DNA from: Rhododendron vialii
Lineage: Eukaryota; Streptophyta; Magnoliopsida; Ericales; Ericaceae
DNA length: 64,000 nt
Direction: 5' to 3'
Assembly (NCBI RefSeq): GCF_030253575.1
Contig: NC_080561.1
Span: 11,704,001 to 11,768,000 of the forward strand
The notes beneath the pieces were generated by a model. It had not been told where the DNA came from, did not search any database, and worked only from the letters and a program-made list of their open reading frames with translations. Made by a program: the position numbers and the translations under genes. How positions within the stretch are numbered: the stretch's first letter is position 1; each line of letters starts with the position of its first letter. Positions 1-9,668 of the stretch are shown here, piece after piece.

Positions 1-96
1 ATGACTATTCATATTGCAATTTTGCCACTGCTGGGGTGAAATCCCACTTCCGTCATCGAATGGATCCCACACATGTGAAAAAAGAGTGGACGAGAG

Positions 97-426
97 TAGG
101 CCTGTCAATGGACCGGATCTAATCCGGATCCGATCCGAAAAATCCGATCCGGATCCGATAAAGTCGATCCAATAATCCGAATCCGGTAATTCAATACGGA
201 TTCGGATCGGATCGGATTAAATCCGTTATCAATCCGAATCCGAACTTTATTTTAAAAAATTTTTGAAGTAAAAAAAGTTTCCGGATCGTATTCGGATCTG
301 GATTTTTCGGATTCAGATCCGGATTATCACTATCGGATTTGAGTCTTATTGGATCTGGATCGGATTGGGTCTTATCGGATCCGGATCTTTCGGATTCGGA
401 TCTAATCCGATTCATTGACAGGCCTA
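97..426. mobile_element. hAT-type MITE with GGATCC-type subterminal repeats
   Basis: Terminal inverted repeats TAGGCCTGTCAATG (97-110) and its complement (413-426) enclose 330 bp with no coding capacity. The flanks GACGAGAG (89-96) and GACCAGAG (427-434) match at 7 of 8 positions, the 8-bp target duplication expected for hAT. The interior is mostly diverged direct and inverted copies of GGATCC/GATCCG/GATTCGG, like the subterminal transposase-binding arrays of hAT elements. A relative lies at 59168-59537. Confidence 0.8.
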
Positions 427-618
427 GACCAGAGTGACCGATAGACGTGTCTGTAGCATTATTTTAAGTAAAATATATCGAAGACTTGTGAGAGTTTCAT
501 GTGGAAGAATTGAAAGAAAACAGGGGGCACGTGACTCTGGTCTTACTGGGAGGATCCACCACTGTTTGTGAACTTTTTCCAAAAAGTGTTGAAACCAGTA
601 GGGAAAAAAAAGAGAGGA

Positions 619-690
619 GGGGCATTCCGAGAATCGAACTCGGGACCTCTCGCACCCGAAGCGAGAATCATACCACTAGACCAAATGCCC
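619..690 (-). tRNA. tRNA-Pro (anticodon CGG)
   Basis: On the minus strand 72 nt fold as a canonical tRNA. The acceptor stem GGGCATT pairs with AATGCCC and a discriminator C follows. The anticodon stem CTCGC/GCGAG encloses loop TTCGGGT, giving anticodon CGG (Pro, codon CCG). The T arm carries the B box GTTCGATTC. No intron. A run of eight T on the minus strand just downstream (plus 604-611) suits a Pol III terminator, and CAA motifs lie just upstream (about plus 693-698), as in plant tRNA genes. The body matches the second copy at 6279-6350 except for the anticodon wobble base. Confidence 0.96.
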
Positions 691-812
691 AGCTTGTTGT
701 TACTATCTTCGCTTGATTATTTAAACGTTTGTGCGGTTTAATTTTTTTCTTATGTATACTTTCTTAATAATTACTCTCACTGAAAATCAGAAATAGCCTA
801 ATAAGCCAGGAT

Positions 813-1061
813 ATAGCAGTTTTGGTACAAGATTGTTTAGGATTGAAGGATTCGTTTCAGTTGTGTGAATTTTAAATTTTGTCAAACGTGATTGTAATAG
901 GACTGCGCATACTTGTGCAGAGAAAGCCATTTCTTGTAGTTTGTCCCAGTCTGTGGACAACTACCTTGCCCCCATGGGGTTCCTCTCTCTTTGATGTGTA
1001 GGCGTTTTTCCTCCTCTCAGATTAATAAAATCTTCTCCCTTTTGTCAAAAAAAAAATTTAA
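813..1061 (+). mobile_element. 5'-truncated retroposon (LINE-like 3' end) with exact 14-bp target duplication
   Basis: TAATAAGCCAGGAT occurs at 799-812 and again at 1062-1075, an exact 14-bp target-site duplication. The 249 bp between end with AATAAA (about 1024-1029) and an oligo-A run (1047-1056), the hallmarks of target-primed reverse transcription. No ORF is present, so this is a truncated LINE 3' end or a SINE; I see no clear Pol III box, which favours a LINE fragment. Confidence 0.75.
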
Positions 1062-1075
1062 TAATAAGCCAGGAT

Positions 1076-1511
1076 GAAAAATTCGTTGACAGAGTGCAAG
1101 TATTTTTTTTATTAGTAGTATTTTTTAGTTACTATTATGGTTGATTCTATCCATCTATACTACATACTAAGTAAATGAAGTTCTACAAAATAAAATCATA
1201 CTTTCTCCTTAATTCTCTCTCCTAATGTGACATTCTTCTAATAAGAGTTTTTTTTTTTTATTTCCATATACTTTGCAAAGTACCAAAGTTAAATACAAAA
1301 AAGTTAGAAACAAGCTTTAAAATTAATTTTCTTTCATGTACAAACATTTTCTTATTTAAACTTGTATACTAACGTTAAATCATAAATAATGAGGTATAAA
1401 TTACATAATAGTTGTTTTTAACGCACTACTATAATCAAATATATGTAGTTAGGCTCAAAAGCCTCCAAACTCTCAATCCTAAATTCTCAAAATTCTTATA
1501 TATTTTATTTT

Positions 1512-1514
<3 letters not shown>
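1076..1514. other. AT-rich intergenic sequence, nothing recognised
   Basis: Very AT-rich, with homopolymer runs, no ORF of note, and no inverted or direct repeats that I can support. Confidence 0.5.
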
Positions 1515-1568
<54 letters not shown>

Positions 1569-1586
1569 GTGTGTGTGTGTGTGTGT
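1515..1586. repeat. (GA)n followed by (TG)n compound microsatellite
   Basis: Uninterrupted GA dinucleotides from 1515 to 1565, then TG dinucleotides from 1568 to 1586. Minus-strand Leu/Ser and Thr/His ORFs through it are artefacts of the repeat. Confidence 0.95.
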
Positions 1587-1770
1587 TTTGAGTGAGATTT
1601 TTGGGAAGTGGAGACTTGTGGAGTACTATACAAATCACACTTACGAGTTTTCGTTTATTTTCTTTGTGTAGCCTACATTTTTTACTATCCATTTAATTAG
1701 AGAGAAAAATAAAATGGAAAGTGAAAATGATAGAAAGTGAAATGAAAGAAAAGAAAAAGAATTTTTTTTT

Positions 1771-2115
1771 CTCACATCCGTTTGATTAGAATGGAAATTT
1801 TGCAAGAAAATAATAGAGAAAATAAGATATCCTTGTTTGGAGGGAATAAATTGCCGAAATTAGATGAGAAAATGTGGAGAGAAAAGTATAAAGAAGGAAG
1901 TTAAAGTAATTGTTATTGATTTTCTCAAGAAAATAAAATTTTCCTGCACATTTTGTGAGAAAAATAAAGCAAACTCTCATGTTTTAGAGAGTTATACAAG
2001 AAAGTTTACTTTTTACAACTTTTTTAGATATTCTTGCTAAGTGAACACAAAAAAAGTATATTTTTCCCTCTTTCTTTCATTTTCTACCATTACCTCACTA
2101 ATCAAACGGACCCTA
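1771..2115. mobile_element. MITE-like terminal inverted repeat element
   Basis: The left end CTCACATCCGTTTGATTAG and the right end CTCACTAATCAAACGGACCC (2094-2113) are near-exact reverse complements. The interior is AT-rich and non-coding. The motif is typical of short plant TIR elements. Target duplication not determined, so the exact termini and superfamily are open. Confidence 0.55.
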
Positions 2116-2134
2116 AGAAATTTGGTCTTTGGAG

Positions 2135-2239
2135 ACAAATGAAAATCGTCACAGATTGCATGTTTTTCGTCACAAACTCTCAAATAGTTGGTGATGGAAT
2201 TTTTTTTTTTGTTGACTAAAGGTCGTCATTGATTCCTAC
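2135..2239 (+). mobile_element. Fragment of a CACTA element
   Basis: About 100 bp closely follow the left interior of the CACTA element at 2777 (corresponding part about 2798-2905): the same order of GTCACA-GATTGCATG-TTTTTCGTCAC and ending GATTCCTAC. It stops abruptly at 2239 where an LTR-like sequence begins, as if a second CACTA copy had been split by the LTR insertion. The other half was not found after the LTR. Confidence 0.5.
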
Positions 2240-5200
2240 TGTCACGCCCCGCCCCGCAAACGGCACCCAAAATGGGCCCGAGTCGGCGCGACCACGTGAC
2301 ATTCTACACAGAAGACCAAACCACACCTCATAACCTGTAAGAAATAAACACTCAGCGAAAGACTTAACACCTTAACATAACATAAAAAAATGAGTCAACG
2401 TATTGACCAACCAACCTTAATATCGCACAACCAAGAAACAACATCTGCATTATAGTACTTTAAAAATTCTATATTTCAACACATTCACCGACGACTTACT
2501 TACAACTTGAATAAACCAACTTCTTCATCAACCACCTACAACAAACTCGACTATCCACAACGTCCAAGACTAACCTCAAATAGAACACTAGCCATCGACC
2601 AAACATAATTACGACCTATACAATTTAAAAGCTTTAACTATCTTTAGTTACAACTCCTTACAAATTAAGTTCTGCACCAACTAAAGCACTCCACAACAAC
2701 GTAACCAAAATCCCACCTGACACTAGCAAAACGCATCAACACGACGACCGGTAGTGGACTAACTTTAAGCAACCTGCACTACAAGAAAAATTGCATTGGG
2801 TGACGAATGAAAATTGTCACAAATTGCATGTTTTTCGTCACAAATAATATAGGTGACGAAAAAAAATTTGTCGACTAAAGGTTGTCAAGGATTCCTACCT
2901 GGTGACGAAATCTATTTTTCGTCACATATAGTACCTTTTGATGGCGAAATATTTTGTCACCAAAAAGTGAATAATTGGTGACAAAATTTTTTTTCTCGCT
3001 TATTGTTCTGTTTAACGATGAAAAAATTCGTCACTGATGGGTCACATCGGTGACGAAATTTTTCGTTGCAAAAGACATTTTCATATGGGAAAAAAAACCT
3101 TCTTTCTTGCTCTTACTGGGTTTCGTACCCGAGGTCCTTGAGTTTTTCGCATAAGTCCCGACAACCTGCACCACACACACTTTTTCAGTAAATATTTGAA
3201 ATATGTAATATATAACATATATGTTTAACATGAAATATATTTCGAATGTAATTTTGAACATTTAAACATTAAAATTAGCAATTTTGATAAACATGAAAGT
3301 TGTAGGCAATTGAGTTATTGTTCAAACCCAATTTGAATTATCTCAATCGGAGTTTTTAGTAAAGAGTAATGTCCAAAATATATTTAGTGACAAAGCGCAA
3401 TTCATAAATTTCGTCACGAAAGGTACTCATTTAACGACAAAATATATTTTTCGTCACTGAAAGCGTTAAAATGGTGATGAAATTATTTTTCGTTACCAAA
3501 GTTAAGCATTTGGTGACAAAAAAAATATTTCGTTACTAAATTGGTCTCATTTGGCGACAAAATATATATTTTGTCACCAAATAATTACCATTGGTGATGA
3601 AAAATAATTTCGTCACATTTTTTAAGCTTTCAGTGACAAAAAATGTATTTCGTCACCAAATGGGTACCCTTTGGTGACGAAAATATTTTTTTTTGTCGTT
3701 AAACAAGTATAATTGGTGACGAAATTATTTTGTCACGGAAGTTGTTAAAACAGTGACGAATTTATTTTTTCGTCGCGAAATATACTCATTTAGTGATGAA
3801 ATTAAATTTGGTCGCCACTTTTTTGTCACCAATTTTCATTTTTCTTGTAGCGCTGCTACCTAGCAAACCAAAAAGGAAAGACAGAGTGTGTGAGATATAA
3901 AAATGCTCAATATAATACCACAATATCCAAAAGAATATCAACATGAATACACATCACCAATGTAACTGAAATACTAGAATGTATATAACAGTTATTATCA
4001 ACATATCTACCCAACTGAGCAATAATAATGAATGCACAACAATATGAATGTAATCACATCACATGCAGTGGCACGTCTGCCATATCCCATGAACCCAATA
4101 TAAGGTGTCCCACATACCATGCTCCCATCCATCGACAATTAGCCGGCATAACATACGACATGGTATGCCTCACACGTTAACTTTCGGCGATTCAATCAAC
4201 ATCCATCAGCATGTATTTTCATCAAACACGTATAGCACAACCAAATCTCATATCCCACACACCATGCTCCCAACCATCGTCCATTGAACGATATGGCTTA
4301 CGACATGGTGTGTCTCACACGCACACATTCACAACATATCAAAGCTAAACAACAGTAGCATGTTATACACTCACCACTACAACAATATCTCAGTAAGGAT
4401 AACTATATCAAAAGTTAACTACGATTAGCAAGATATACATCCACCACCACAACAGTATTATACGGAAAATAACCATATTAAATACAATCACCTTTGTGTC
4501 GACCAAAGTACGTCAAACTTACGATTTCGGAACCTCCCCAATTGACTGGCTTGTTACCTAGTCACAAGCTAACCATATCAGTTTATTGAACGCTTAAACG
4601 TTACCACCAACTCCTTAAAATAATCTATAACACTAACAATAGATTAACGATGCTTAACGCATACAAGCATATCCATCTTAAAGATCTTAAAGATTTATAA
4701 ATGTCCCTAAACAAGCGTAACACTCAAACACCAAATCACCTCTACATTTGGTCTGAAATCTACAACCAGCCTGTCGTATTCTACCTACAACTTCTTCGAG
4801 GATTAAAACCAGATCATGAAACTACCATCATTAGAAAGTACACCTCCGGTACATGAATTTTAATATTAAATTTGTTAAAAACGGAGTCCAAACGACAAAA
4901 TTATGCCCGTCCAAAGTTACACAAAAATCTATTCAAAATCACAGATTCTGCACGTCTATCAACTTCAAATCAAAAACTAATTTAACCTGGTACAAACTAA
5001 GTCACAACTTTCACATATTCCAAAATACATGCGAGTCTAGTTTCAGAATCAACAACTCGTGTGCTAACCCGATACCCGAGCTAAAAGATATGATCATTTT
5101 TTCAAAATGTGTCAGTGCAGCAAATACAATACTCAGCAGGGACACGCCAAATTGTAAAATCCGCCAAATTTAGAATATGCATCTAATAAACCCTAAATTT

Positions 5201-5260
5201 AGTACACACCATTACCACACACCAACATTCATCCCTGATTTTGCCAATAAGGCAATGAGG
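2240..5260 (-). mobile_element. Degenerate LTR of a Ty3/gypsy-type retrotransposon (minus strand), split by a CACTA element
   Basis: Starts TGTCACGCCCCGCCCC, the reverse complement of the ...GGGGTGTGACA-type 3' end seen in the solo LTR at 33399-35488. Read on the minus strand it carries the 'TTTGTCGTTTGGACTCCGTTTTT'-like tract near 4880, comparable to tracts in the LTRs at 34440 and 37380. A roughly 70-bp segment (about 4107-4176) is repeated at about 4253-4321. No coding region or polypurine tract is visible. The other terminus was not identified, so the end coordinate is approximate. Confidence 0.4.
2777..3852. mobile_element. Non-autonomous CACTA (En/Spm) element
   Basis: Begins CACTACAAGAAAAAT and ends with the complement ATTTTTCTTGTAGCG (the outer TG mutated to CG). 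It is flanked by the 3-bp duplication CTG at 2774-2776 and 3853-3855, as expected for CACTA. The 1,076 bp carry no transposase ORF but many direct and inverted copies of GTGACGAAA/TTTCGTCAC, matching the subterminal binding-site arrays of this superfamily. It is inserted in the LTR-like sequence 2240-5260. Confidence 0.85.
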
Positions 5261-5902
5261 CTTTGTGCCGGAAACCTTCTTAAAAAATAAGTACTTATTT
5301 TGCCACTTCTCATTCAAAAATAAAAAGGGTCATTCCACAAAATCCAAATAAAAAGTTTCTTTCACATTTTCAAACTAAAAAATAATGTAAATGAAAAAAA
5401 AATTCAATTTTTTTTTTGCACCGTATTAAAGATCTCAATGAGATCTATCAAATAAGATCCATAGTGATAGGAAAATTATTTGCGTAAACACATAATTTTT
5501 GAGCTTGAAGTTGCCTTATACAAAAAATAAGACTGTTGCTATGATAATGGGCGCCGGCGGAGGGAAATCGTATCGACGGCCGCGCCGGGCCGTCTTCGGC
5601 CACCGGATGGCCGATCCGAGCCGTCCAAAAATTCTAAAAAAAAAATTGAGGGGGCCGGCGCGGGAATCAACGGCATCCGAGGTGTATAGGGTGCTTGATC
5701 CGAGCATCCCTTTTCCGTATATATAGATCGGCCGTCCTGTGGCCGGAGACGGCCTGGCACGGCCGTTGGTACGATTTCTCTCCCTGGCGCCTATTGGTAC
5801 CTATATAAATTCTTCAAAAATAAGCACCTCATTCTTATCTTTTTGGAACAAGCTTTATTATTGAACAAAAAATAAGTTCTTATTCCATTTCTGGAACGGA
5901 GC
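5255..5902. mobile_element. MITE of a three-copy family (copy A), interrupted by a GC-rich MITE
   Basis: Shares with 7617-7856 and 43105-43350 a core containing CACCGTTnAAAAGATCTCAA, then ATCTATCAAATAAGATCCAT, then ATTTACGTAAACACATAATT. Outer ends resemble GAGGCTTTGTGCCGGAA and the complement of GGAACGGAGCCTG. The right arm of the family resumes after the GC-rich insert at 5550-5791. Exact ends and target duplication were not resolved. Confidence 0.55.
5550..5791. mobile_element. GC-rich foldback MITE with about 70-bp inverted repeats
   Basis: The left arm (GGCGCCGGCGGAGGGAAATC..., 5550-5620) is complementary to the right arm (...GATTTCTCTCCCTGGCGCC, 5725-5791), including ACGGCCG..GCCGTC and CCGGATGGCCGATC segments. 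GC content far above the surroundings makes it look like a small CpG island. ORFs of 60-75 aa on both strands are consequences of the GC-rich palindrome. Target duplication unclear (AAT/TAT). Confidence 0.65.
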
Positions 5903-5990
5903 CTGAGTAAAATGCGAAAAGCCAAAATATATTCTGTAAAGTATTTGGGAGATATTCCGTAAAGGCAATAACTCAATTTTTTGGCTTTTT

Positions 5991-6113
5991 GTTGTGTTCG
6001 TACGATGCACGGAAACAAATAAAAACAACATTGGGGGATGTTTGGGAGAAATATTCAAAACATATTCCCCCAATATTGTTTTTATTTGTTCCCGTGCATA
6101 GTACGAACACAAC
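5991..6113. repeat. Near-perfect hairpin (about 50-bp arms)
   Basis: GTTGTGTTCGTACGATGCAC...AAACAAATAAAAACAA...TTGGGGGA is mirrored by TCCCCCAA...TTGTTTTTATTTGTT...GTGCATAGTACGAACACAAC. The loop is about 25 nt. Probably a small MITE. It shares the GTGCATnG(T/A)ACG-type core with the hairpin at 28826-28974. Confidence 0.7.
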
Positions 6114-6278
6114 ACTTGTGCATGAGGGCAGAAGCTGATTACTGAGTTTCCATTTTTTGTTCTTCTGTTCTATTTTCCATGAAAAAGAAAAAATACGATG
6201 CCGCTGGCCCTCTTTTAAAGTTAAAGGGAAAACTTCTTGTCATAATCGCAAGGCAAAAGATGTAAAATGGGTAGATTG

Positions 6279-6350
6279 GGGGCATTCCGAGAATCGAACT
6301 CGGGACCTCTCGCACCCAAAGCGAGAATCATACCACTAGACCAAATGCCC
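6279..6350 (-). tRNA. tRNA-Pro (anticodon TGG)
   Basis: 72 nt on the minus strand, identical to the tRNA at 619-690 except for the anticodon loop TTTGGGT, giving anticodon TGG (Pro, codon CCA and wobble). Acceptor GGGCATT/AATGCCC, discriminator C and B box GTTCGATTC are intact, with no intron. A TTTT stretch on the minus strand lies shortly downstream (plus 6264-6267). A long (ATGT)n microsatellite begins about 20 bp upstream of the gene. Confidence 0.96.
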
Positions 6351-6372
6351 ACCTTTTGCTTCGAATTGTCCA

Positions 6373-6419
6373 ATGTATGTATGTATGTATGTATGTATGT
6401 ATGTATGTATGTATGTATG

Positions 6420-6449
<30 letters not shown>
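6373..6449. repeat. (ATGT)n tetranucleotide microsatellite
   Basis: About 77 bp of uninterrupted ATGT units just upstream of the minus-strand tRNA-Pro(TGG) gene. The Cys-Met-Tyr-Val repeat ORF across it is an artefact. Confidence 0.95.
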
Positions 6450-6450
<1 letters not shown>

Positions 6451-6549
6451 GTAAAACTATTATTCTCTAATATTGCTCGTCCCCTACTGCGTTCAGCACA
6501 TAGTATACAGATTGATTGATAAAATGGGGGTAGCTACTTTGTGCCAAAT

Positions 6550-6655
6550 TTGGTGTGTGTGTTTAAAGGGTTTATTTTATTGCTCTCTAGTCAGTAATTG
6601 CCTGGGTGAGTTGGTAGGTGAAATTATCCTCTTGACCTTCATATAAAAAAAAAAA
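6550..6655 (+). mobile_element. Short poly(A)-tailed retroposon with exact 14-bp target duplication
   Basis: ACTTTGTGCCAAAT is present at 6536-6549 and 6656-6669. The 106 bp between end in about 11 A residues. The body (TTGGTGTGTG...CTTGACCTTCATAT) has no ORF. The structure is that of a severely truncated LINE, a SINE or a processed-RNA insertion. Confidence 0.8.
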
Positions 6656-6951
6656 ACTTTGTGCCAAATGAGGGAAAAAAAACACCCAATCTGAGTGCAA
6701 GTTGGGCATTTCAAAGTGAGTAGCAGGGGAGTACTTTTACATGGTGCTATGGAACATTTTAGAATCGCATACTTACGTGGAGTCTCTAAACTTCATGAGA
6801 ATATGTAGTTGTAGAGTAATTCGGAGCATCACGTGGTGGTGTTTTTACTAAATAATTTTATGGAAAATTTTTTTTTTTTTTGGTCGAATGGAAATTATTG
6901 GACGGCATTTCATCAGTGATGAAAAGAAGGAAACCAGAACCATGATTCCAT

Positions 6952-7267
6952 TAACCAACTGGAGCTAGCTCAGTCGGCCAAGACTCTTGCATCTCACTAG
7001 CAGATCAGGAGTTCGAGTTTTTCCACCTGCATGTGAGTGTTCTTTCCTTTATATTTGTTGGGGGTTATTTCTCCCCTTAATAGGACTTGTAGTTGAGTTG
7101 GACTTATATAGTTATTATAGTCCATTTAATGAGCTTATTTATTCTGTTAGTTCATTTGTTGGACTTGGTTATCTCGTGGACTATCATACAATGGATATAA
7201 TGTCCCGTAATTTGTACTTTGTACTTCATACATAATGTAATGATCTCTTCTACCGATTGAAGGAGGA
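6952..7267 (+). mobile_element. tRNA-derived SINE
   Basis: The 5' part resembles a tRNA: A box TAGCTCAGTCGG (6966-6977, perfect consensus) and a B-box-like AGTTCGAGTTT (7010-7020). CATGATTCCAT at 6941-6951 and 7268-7278 is an 11-bp duplication bracketing a 316-bp unit. No clear poly(A) or poly(T) tail precedes the 3' duplication, which weakens the call slightly. The 82-aa ORF across it is not supported. Confidence 0.6.
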
Positions 7268-7286
7268 CATGATTCCATCCATCTGC

Positions 7287-7287
<1 letters not shown>

Positions 7288-7326
<39 letters not shown>
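7288..7326. repeat. (ATT)n microsatellite
   Basis: About 13 uninterrupted ATT units directly after the SINE's 3' target duplication. Confidence 0.95.
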
Positions 7327-7616
7327 TTATTAAAGAGTACTAAAGAAACAAACCATCATGGTTAACCTTTGCATATTTCATTTTCACAATTCCATCCTCA
7401 AGGCTGTAGCAATTCTTTGGAAGATGATCTTCATAACATTTATGGACTTTTTCCCGGGATCATTTTGACAATAATTGAAATCATTCCATTAACAACTACT
7501 TCATTAATTATTTAATTACTATAAATCAAGTCAATTAATATAATTTCGAAACATATTACTCTTAAAATCTAAATCACATTACTGAACTGAATATTCCAAG
7601 CATATTGTTGCTCAGG

Positions 7617-7856
7617 TGCCGTTCTGCTTTCTTTTTAAACATTTTTTTTCAAAAAGAAGGTAATTTCAAGCTCAAATATAATGAAAATGAAAAATAAAAT
7701 TTTGTCTTTTTTTACACCGTTTAAAAAATCTCAATAAAATCTATCAAACAAGATCCATACTGGTAGAACAATTATTTGTGTAAACACATAATTTTTAAAT
7801 TTAAAATTATCTTTTTTTTAAAAAATATTTTTTCCAAGAAACTGGAACGGGCCTCA
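7617..7856. mobile_element. MITE of the three-copy family (copy B)
   Basis: Same core as copies A and C: CACCGTTTAAAAAATCTC, ATCAAACAAGATCCATACTG, ATTTGTGTAAACACATAATT. Termini GCCGTTCTGCTTTC and the complement of GGAACGGGC form a weak inverted repeat. More diverged and shorter than copy A. Confidence 0.55.
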
Positions 7857-9600
7857 ATCCCGCAGCAATCAGGTGTTTGTCTATATTATTTCGCTCAGCT
7901 GGTGTTTGTCTATATCCGAGATGACATGATATTGGTTAGGCTAATTGTAAAAGCATTCACCATTTTGATCCCCGAAATGAATTCGAAAAAGAGCCACAGA
8001 ACCTGGGCAGTGCGGTGTAGACCACCGCCTCCTTTATTCATTTTGAACTCTCCTGAGTACAAAATGAAGATCCTTGCCAGACGAGTAATGCTACGGACAC
8101 AGTCATTCGAATACAAATTCGGTCATAAGTAAGTCCAGAATCCATTCGATGTACGTAGGCTTCATACGATGCACCTTAAGTCCACACGCATCGAATAGTT
8201 GCAAACTTGTTTTCATCGAGACATTATGTTTTTAATAACCAGCTGTTTGGCTTATTTTTGCGCACCTTAATATCTTGGGGAACCAATTTCTCCGTCTATT
8301 AGGAGTAGCCATTTAAAGTGAACTTGCCTTAAAAGGAAAAATAATAGGGACTAAATTAGGGGCGGACCGAGTGAGGGGCACATGGGGTCACGTGCCCCCA
8401 CTCATCTTCACCGACTATTTCGTACAGAATTCTTGGATTCACCTCAGTTCCCATGTAAATGACCGTAGTTGTTCATTTTTTTAGAGAATAATCTTCAAGC
8501 CCTGTCTAAAAAATATTAGCTCAATCGGATACCACTAAGTGGTTGATTCATTCGTTCAACTTTCAATTCAGATTTTAGGACTCCAAATTCTAAATCAAAA
8601 CATGAATGAATAATCAAGCACTATTTATCGGTGTCTGATACAATTAATTTTTTTCAAGGAATGCTAAGAATTTATTCTTTACAAAATGAACTTCTTCGAG
8701 TATTTGTGTGCAAGGGACTCGATGTGAATCCACAAATTGCATTTGTACACTTTGGTCTTGAAATTTGTATGATGGATTATCAATAGAAAAATAGATGATG
8801 AACACCTGATAAGTAATTTTTTGAACGCATATAGTCAAGGTGCACAAATTTGCTCAAATAACTAGTTATTAAAAAATAAATGTACTTTCAATATTGGTAT
8901 TTTATCATGAATACTAAGATTATTTTGGATTGATTGTGCTTAATTATAACTCATATTTTACAGTTACAAATAGTTGGTGCTCCAGCTGTGTCAAATTCCT
9001 AGGTCTTCCACTGGGGCTAAATTGATGTAGATGATAAAGAGTCCCGCCATGGGTACCGACAGCGTGTGGGTCACTTTTGGATTCCATACAGATAATCCAA
9101 ACAGTTCATTAATTTTAAAATAATTTTTCAAGTAGCCCTGCAACACATTAACAAAAGTAGAATTTTATCAATTACTTACACATGTTCAATTGAGCTAATT
9201 TTCTTTTCCAAAAACACTAAAACATTACGTACTATTTTAAAATGTCTTTTAAAATTAATTAACAATTCGAATTATTTATATAAAACTCCAAAGTGGAACC
9301 CATTGCCACTGGCACTCGCCTAGTCAGTACCCCTAGCATTTTCGGATGAAAGTAGCAGTAGGGATGGAGTTGCTTCAATTTCGGTCAAAATGATGGCAAG
9401 GAATCCATTACCACCAATGGCTTTAGGCATCTGGAATATGTTGCCCGCAATTCACTGCAACCCACAAGCCTCTCTCCCTGCTTCTCATATCCTTCTCCTC
9501 TGCCTTTCTTCCTCACTCTTGTTACCGAGAGGGGAGGAGGTAGCCGCAGAGGGAAGGTGAAAACGTAGGAGGGAGAGGGAGAGGAAAAATATTTGGGTTT
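7857..9600. other. Intergenic sequence with diverged foldback relics
   Basis: No credible gene. A diverged hairpin at about 8440-8665 (arms with CTCAATCGGATACC and the complement of GGTGTCTGATAC) has the same architecture as the Mutator-type foldback MITE at 40591, but is too eroded to assign. TAGGGGCGGACC at about 8358 resembles one end of the hAT family at 10384. Confidence 0.4.
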
Positions 9601-9668
9601 TTCTTCCTACTCTCTCTCTGTCTCTTGATCTCGATCTTTCAAAATTTGGGTTTTCGTAAGGTTCCCAA

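Noticed and set aside
6373-6449. CRISPR-like or regulatory array
   Set aside because: Simple tetranucleotide microsatellite; eukaryotic context.
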